This document shows, piece after piece, positions 5,678-9,624 of a stretch of 9,624 nt of DNA; the stretch's first letter is position 1, and each line of letters opens with the position of its first letter. The DNA lies in assembly GCA_003661825.1 (NCBI GenBank), contig QMWW01000032.1:1-9624 (forward strand), given 5' to 3'. Both the position numbers and the translations under genes were made by a program. A model generated the notes under the pieces. It was not told the DNA's origin, did not search any database, and saw nothing but the letters and a program-made list of their open reading frames with translations. This DNA is from Thermoprotei archaeon. Lineage in GTDB: Archaea; Thermoproteota; Thermoprotei_A; Sulfolobales; Desulfurococcaceae.

Positions 5678-6718
5678 GTGGATATAGACGAGGTAAGGAT
5701 GGGGGCTTGGGAGATACTCTCTAGTCTAAGCAAAGTCGTTATAGGCTATGATAGCGAGGTTTTGTATATACTGATCTCGCTTCTAGCAGGCGGCCACGTA
5801 CTGCTAGAGGGAGTACCCGGTATAGCTAAGACCACTATTGCGCGCGCACTAACCAGGCTCCTGGGCTTAAGCGAGAGGGAGAGAGTAGTTATTGATGGAG
5901 TACCGTTTAAGGGGTTTTCGCGTATACAGTTTACCCCCGATCTCATGCCTGGAGACATAACTGGGAGCCTAGTATACAATCCCAGGACTCTAAGCTTTGA
6001 GCCCAGGCTAGGCCCTATTTTCGCCTATATAGTGCTAGCCGACGAGATCAACCGTGCAACGCCTCGTACTCAAAGCGCTCTCCTACAAGCTATGCAGGAG
6101 AGAGAGGTGACTATAGGGGATACTACATATCCGCTTGAGATTAGCAGCCGGGGCAAGTTCTTCTTCGTAATAGCTACCCAGAACCCGGTTGAGCAGGAGG
6201 GAACCTATCCTCTGCCCGAGGCCCAGCTCGATAGGTTTATGATGCGTGTGGTAATGGAGTATCCGGGCAGCCTCGAGGAGGAGAAGAGCATTCTACGCCT
6301 CCACTCTATGAGGCTTAGAGAGCCCTTAGAAGAGGTGGAACCCGTTGTAGAGCCGGTATGGGTTGTTAAAGCCCAGAGAGCGGTTGCGGAGGAAGTAGAG
6401 GTTCCAGACGAGACTATCGAGTACGTTTCGAGGCTCGTCAGGGCTTCGCGTCCAGAGATAGTAGAGCCTATTGGGAAGTACTTCGAGCTAGGCGTTAGTC
6501 CCCGCGGGGGTATACAGCTAGTTAGAGCAGCTAAAGCATATGCAGCTATACGGGGTTCTAGCGTTGCCGAGCCACGGGATGTAGATGCCGTGCTGTTCCC
6601 AGTGCTTAACCACCGCGTTATACCGAGTATAGATAGGATTATAGAGTATGGAGGAGGGTTTAAAGCTAGGATCAGGGTTGTAAGAGAGGGGCTTGAGTAT
6701 GTCAAGAAGCTCGTCTAG
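5678..6718 (+). CDS. MoxR-family AAA+ ATPase
   Basis: A 346-residue MoxR ATPase, close to the usual length. Motifs in order: Walker A GVPGIAKT (45-52), the MoxR-typical RIQFTPDLMPGDITG (82-96), Walker B VLADEINR (119-126), sensor 1 ATQNP (166-170), the arginine-finger region LPEAQLDRF (179-187), and sensor 2 SPRGG (274-278) in the C-terminal lid. MoxR proteins hydrolyse ATP as hexameric rings and act as chaperones that mature or insert cofactors into partner complexes, typically with vWA proteins. Both DUF58 and vWA genes flank this one. About ten extra residues (roughly 65-79) lie between Walker A and RIQFTPD compared with common relatives. The GTG start at 5678 is backed by GGTGGT (5667-5672), 5 nt upstream. 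The ABC ATPase gene follows 10-19 nt after its stop, so coupling is likely. Confidence 0.95.
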   Translation: MDIDEVRMGAWEILSSLSKVVIGYDSEVLYILISLLAGGHVLLEGVPGIAKTTIARALTRLLGLSERERVVIDGVPFKGFSRIQFTPDLMPGDITGSLVYNPRTLSFEPRLGPIFAYIVLADEINRATPRTQSALLQAMQEREVTIGDTTYPLEISSRGKFFFVIATQNPVEQEGTYPLPEAQLDRFMMRVVMEYPGSLEEEKSILRLHSMRLREPLEEVEPVVEPVWVVKAQRAVAEEVEVPDETIEYVSRLVRASRPEIVEPIGKYFELGVSPRGGIQLVRAAKAYAAIRGSSVAEPRDVDAVLFPVLNHRVIPSIDRIIEYGGGFKARIRVVREGLEYVKKLV

Positions 6719-6737
6719 GAGAGCATAGGTGCATAGT

Positions 6738-7667
6738 ATGAGCGAACCAGTCGTGTTTGAGAACGTTACGAAGATCTTCTGGGGCTCGAAGCGCGTAGTG
6801 AGAGCTCTGGACAACGCGTCCTTCAAGATACCCTCCAAAACCGTGGCTGGGCTACTAGGCCCTAATGGGTCTGGCAAGACTACTAGCTTTAAGCTAGTAA
6901 TGGGCTTCCTCAAGCCTAGTAGCGGTAAGGTAAGCGTTTTCGGAGTAGATCCTTGGGTGCGCGGAGAAAGCGTTAGGAGGAGAATCGGGTACCTACCGGA
7001 GAAACCGGTGTATCCAGACGTCCCTGTGTACAGGTATCTTAGATACGTTGCTAAGGTTAGGAATGCTTCTGAAGAAGATGTTTCGAGGATAGTTAGACTA
7101 GTCGGTCTCAGCGGCTACGTGTGGATGAATACTAGAGGGTTGAGCCGCGGCTACCTCCAGAGGCTGGGGCTGGCTCAGGCTCTTATAGGGGATCCAGAGC
7201 TCTTACTGCTAGACGAGCCTACGGCTAACCTCGATCCTCTGTCGAGGCGCGAGATACTGGAGCTCATCAAGGACTTGAAGAAGGAGCTCGGTATCACGAT
7301 AGTTATAGCTACTCATATACTACCCGAGCTCCAGGAAGTAGTAGACTACCTATTATATATTAATAGGGGTAGAGTGGTCGAGTCAGGGATGCTTGAAGAA
7401 CTAGCTACTAGGTACTACGTAGACGCGTACTACTACATCGAGGTAGAAGAACCTAGAAAGCTCGCTTCTAGGCTTGTAGTAGAAGACTACGTTAGGGGGG
7501 TAGAGATTAGGGATAAGAGCCTAGTTGTTAGGATAAACGCGGCGTTTAAAGAAGAGCTACTTAGAGTCCTATCTCTGCCTGAGTACTCTATTGGTATTAG
7601 GAGGGTGGAGATGCTTACCAGCGAGTTGGGTGAGCTCTATGAAAAGCTATCGGGAAGTAGCCGGTAG
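6738..7667 (+). CDS. ABC transporter ATP-binding protein (ABC-2 export type)
   Basis: The cytosolic ATPase subunit of an ABC transporter. Counting from this ATG (309 residues): Walker A GPNGSGKT (41-48), a Q-loop region IGYLPE (83-88) in which glutamate replaces glutamine as in many ABC-2 exporters, a signature LSRGYLQR (135-142) in place of LSGGQ, Walker B LLLLDEPT (155-162), the D-loop, and the H-loop IATH (190-193). The last 90 residues form the C-terminal extension common in drug/lipid/Na+-export-type ATPases. The ATG at 6738 has AGGTG (6727-6731) 6 nt upstream. A GTG at 6729, with AGGAG at 6717-6721, is an equally placed alternative that adds three residues. Its 3' end overlaps the permease gene by 29 nt, so both are made together as one transporter. 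Confidence 0.93.
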   Translation: MSEPVVFENVTKIFWGSKRVVRALDNASFKIPSKTVAGLLGPNGSGKTTSFKLVMGFLKPSSGKVSVFGVDPWVRGESVRRRIGYLPEKPVYPDVPVYRYLRYVAKVRNASEEDVSRIVRLVGLSGYVWMNTRGLSRGYLQRLGLAQALIGDPELLLLDEPTANLDPLSRREILELIKDLKKELGITIVIATHILPELQEVVDYLLYINRGRVVESGMLEELATRYYVDAYYYIEVEEPRKLASRLVVEDYVRGVEIRDKSLVVRINAAFKEELLRVLSLPEYSIGIRRVEMLTSELGELYEKLSGSSR

Positions 7668-8424
7668 GATAGTGCTACAAGCCGAGTTCTTGCTATCGAT
7701 GAAGGCTAGAGCGATCTACGTCTTAGTAGTATTAGTTGGTATAGTGTACTCTCTCGGTACAGTCTACAAAGCCTACCCCATAGTTGCCAGCTTCGGCATA
7801 ATAGGCTCTATGCTACTAGAAGTAGCCTTGATAGCTCTAGCCGCCGCTATGTTCGACGAGATAAGCGATGGCACCGTACAGATGTATCTTGCAGCTGGTC
7901 TCTCTAGGCTAGAGTACGTCGTATCCTGGTTCTTAGTAGCAGTTGTCTACCCCGCTGCCGGGATCACCGCAGCTATGCTGGTGCCAGCGCTAGTAGTGGA
8001 TCCAGCTACTATAGCTATGCCTATAGTACCCTACACTATCGGAGGCTTTACGCCTAGCCTCTTGATCATAGCCATAGCTACATGTATCCAGATACTAAAC
8101 AACGTTACGGTAGCACTGGCTCTAGGACTTAAGTACAAGAGCAAGGGGATAGCCTACCTCGTACTAGCTTTTCTCGCGTTCCTAATGCCGCTAGTGCTGA
8201 GCATGATTGTCTCCTTCCTCGGAGCACTAGCTGGGGACTACTATCGCTACTACTCGCTCTACCTGCTAATGCTTCCGTTCAACCCCTTGTACTCGCTAAC
8301 AATATTCTCTTCAAGCAGCCCTATAAGGCTGAGCTTAACCACTATACTCTCCGTACCAGCCGTTGTAGCTCTAGTCTTCTTCCTCCTAGCACTATATATT
8401 ACTAGGAGAGAGCTAGAGGTGTAG
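7639..8424 (+). CDS. ABC-2 type membrane permease
   Basis: A 261-residue, very hydrophobic protein with six predicted spans at about 24-42, 48-71, 94-118, 139-163, 171-197 and 238-255, the usual ABC-2 permease topology. It has a short cytosolic N-terminus and ends in basic TRRELEV. The polar segment FDEISDGTVQMYLAAGLSR between spans 2 and 3 matches the ABC-2 coupling region, where related permeases read E-x-x-x-G-T near a basic residue. The ATG at 7639 is chosen over an earlier in-frame codon at 7591 because GGTGA (7629-7633) lies 5 nt upstream and the extra residues look non-homologous. It overlaps the ATPase gene by 29 nt and ends 4 nt before the next gene. The substrate is unknown. Confidence 0.9.
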   Translation: MKSYREVAGRIVLQAEFLLSMKARAIYVLVVLVGIVYSLGTVYKAYPIVASFGIIGSMLLEVALIALAAAMFDEISDGTVQMYLAAGLSRLEYVVSWFLVAVVYPAAGITAAMLVPALVVDPATIAMPIVPYTIGGFTPSLLIIAIATCIQILNNVTVALALGLKYKSKGIAYLVLAFLAFLMPLVLSMIVSFLGALAGDYYRYYSLYLLMLPFNPLYSLTIFSSSSPIRLSLTTILSVPAVVALVFFLLALYITRRELEV

Positions 8425-8428
8425 AGCC

Positions 8429-9250
8429 GTGATCAAGTACTTAGCGGTTCTCCTCCTAATACCGCTGATGGTAACCTGTTTCTCGCTAGCTATAGCCTAC
8501 TTCTACAACCCCCCGATCACACATACCACCATCTACTTCATACGGGGAGGAGCTAGGTACTTGGCGTCAACCGTTAGCCCCGGAGGCAGCCCCGTGTTCA
8601 TCTACATCTCGCAAGACCACTCGCAGCTACTGAGCCAGTATACTAGTACTGAAGCATACACGTACTACCTGCTTATTAGGAGCGTGCAGAGGAGCACTCT
8701 GCCGAGCATCGAGAAAGTAGAGCTAGCGCTGTTTACCTCTAATAGCCCGGTGCCACACTACGCTGGATCCATTGAGTGGAGCGCTGCATCGAAGATCATA
8801 GGATTCATCGAGAAGAATAAGGTGCTGCTAGCCGATATAGCTCTATGGGGGGAGCAACAGGTTCCGCTCGATAGCCTTAAGGATAGGTACGTCTACTTAG
8901 CGGTAATAGCCTATTTGGACCCAGATACCACGCTTTCTAGTGCTTCTCGGCACTACGTGCTCCAAGACCCATTAGGCTCTATGAAGGTATCCGACGCCGT
9001 AGAGGAGGACTTAGGCGGTAACTACACGATAGCCTCTGTTCTCAACGACGTCAAGGAAGCAGTACTCTTCGATATAAGTAGAGCCTACACCATAGACGTC
9101 TCGATTATATCTAGGATATCCGTTAAGAGCAATGTTCTACTACGCCTGTCCATAGGGCTACTGTTAGTCCTCACAGTAATGTTCTACGACTACAGGAGGA
9201 ATCCGGAGAGCTATGCTTTTCTGCGCAGATTTTTCCGGGGATCGGCCTAG
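8429..9250 (+). CDS. two-span membrane protein with large extracytoplasmic domain, last gene of the run
   Basis: A 273-residue protein of no family I recognise. Residues 4-25 form a hydrophobic span (or uncleaved signal anchor), about 210 residues of mixed alpha/beta sequence follow, then a second span at 236-253 and a basic tail (YRRNPESYAFLRR). The positive charges place both ends inside and the large domain outside. No cysteine pair is seen in that domain. The GTG at 8429 has GAGGTG (8416-8421) 7 nt upstream and follows the permease stop by 4 nt, so it very likely belongs to the same transcript and transporter. An accessory or substrate-binding subunit is the natural guess, similar in layout to outside-domain partners of other ABC-2 exporters. 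Its stop overlaps the converging vWA gene. Confidence 0.85.
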   Translation: MIKYLAVLLLIPLMVTCFSLAIAYFYNPPITHTTIYFIRGGARYLASTVSPGGSPVFIYISQDHSQLLSQYTSTEAYTYYLLIRSVQRSTLPSIEKVELALFTSNSPVPHYAGSIEWSAASKIIGFIEKNKVLLADIALWGEQQVPLDSLKDRYVYLAVIAYLDPDTTLSSASRHYVLQDPLGSMKVSDAVEEDLGGNYTIASVLNDVKEAVLFDISRAYTIDVSIISRISVKSNVLLRLSIGLLLVLTVMFYDYRRNPESYAFLRRFFRGSA

Positions 9251-9624
9251 AAGGTGACGCGGTACTTCCTATACCTTGCCGTGAACAGAGCCGCTACGGC
9301 TACTAGGCTTATAGCCGAGAAGACGGGGGCGTAGCCCTGCTTAACGGTCTTCGTGAACTCGTACTTTAGAGATACAGAAACATTTGCTTCAACAATATCC
9401 ACTATTTTACCAGCTATGCTCGAGAACTTCTCCACTAGCTCGTCTATATCCACTACCCTGTATGCCTCCCCACCAGTGTTTTCAGCTATCTCTGCGAGCA
9501 GTCTATAGCCGTTTTCGTCTGCTCCTATGAAGACGGCGTACACGACGATCCCTGCTTCTCTGTACTTCTCAAGCAGGGACGGTATAGCGTTTGCATCAGC
9601 CGGTAGACCGTCCGAAGCAAATAC
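9247..9624 (-). CDS. membrane-anchored von Willebrand factor A domain protein, C-terminal part
   Basis: The gene enters from the right edge; 125 residues are visible and the N-terminus is missing. The first residues, VFASDGLPAD, match the late vWA metal-site strand (usually LLTDGxxND). Next comes a typical vWA ending: GIVVYAVFIGADE, a helix with LLAEIAENTGGEAYRVVD, and DELVEKFSSIAGKIVD. A hydrophobic span near the C-terminus (YAPVFSAISLVAVAALF) followed by basic ARYRKYR suggests a tail anchor with the vWA domain outside, as in BatA/BatB-like proteins that accompany MoxR and DUF58. The first MIDAS motif (DxSxS) would lie beyond the window. It converges on the two-span membrane protein gene and shares the CTAG that holds both stop codons. 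Confidence 0.88.
   Translation of the reverse strand, partial: VFASDGLPADANAIPSLLEKYREAGIVVYAVFIGADENGYRLLAEIAENTGGEAYRVVDIDELVEKFSSIAGKIVDIVEANVSVSLKYEFTKTVKQGYAPVFSAISLVAVAALFTARYRKYRVTF

Noticed and set aside
6205..6913. Long minus-strand open frames antisense to moxR and the ABC ATPase gene.
   Set aside because: Serine/threonine-rich shadows of strongly supported plus-strand genes with complete motif sets.

Overview
The window looks like a piece of a hyperthermophilic crenarchaeal chromosome, probably a Desulfurococcales-like lineage. This is inferred from codon use dominated by AGG/AGA arginine and ATA isoleucine, frequent CTA and TAG and very common CTAG tetramers, GTG and TTG starts, GGTG-type ribosome sites matching an archaeal 16S 3' end, and AT-rich TATA-like boxes at archaeal spacing. 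The protein families (crenarchaeal-type homoserine kinase, DUF58, archaeal MoxR) agree. The species cannot be fixed from this sequence.

Left part (1-1453, minus strand): amino-acid metabolism. A PLP-dependent Cys/Met-metabolism enzyme (cystathionine gamma-synthase/lyase family) is followed by the N-terminal part of homoserine kinase, which runs off the left edge and carries an apparent one-base frameshift. Both belong around homoserine, methionine/cysteine and threonine. An 8-bp-arm inverted repeat sits just upstream of the PLP gene's TATA-like box and is a candidate operator.

Middle (1454-3450): unusually sparse for an archaeon. There is about 1.2 kb without an intact gene, containing what looks like the frameshifted C-terminal remnant of a glycoside hydrolase (beta-galactosidase-like). 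Next come a small minus-strand protein resembling an isolated domain 2 beta-barrel of translational GTPases (EF-Tu/EF-1A type), about 350 bp without a gene, and a small cysteine-rich DUF3795-type protein on the plus strand.

Right part (3783-9624): a coherent locus. DUF58 (vWA-fold, minus strand) is divergent from a plus-strand run of five genes: a conserved-looking unknown with PRC-barrel-like segments, a MoxR AAA+ ATPase, an ABC ATPase, a six-span ABC-2-type permease, and a two-span membrane protein with a large outside domain. A tail-anchored vWA protein, cut by the right edge, converges on the last gene and shares its CTAG stop. MoxR with DUF58 and membrane vWA proteins is a known association (MoxR chaperones, Bat-type operons). 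Here it is interleaved with an ABC transporter, which suggests MoxR-assisted assembly or control of a membrane export or surface complex. That functional reading is inference.
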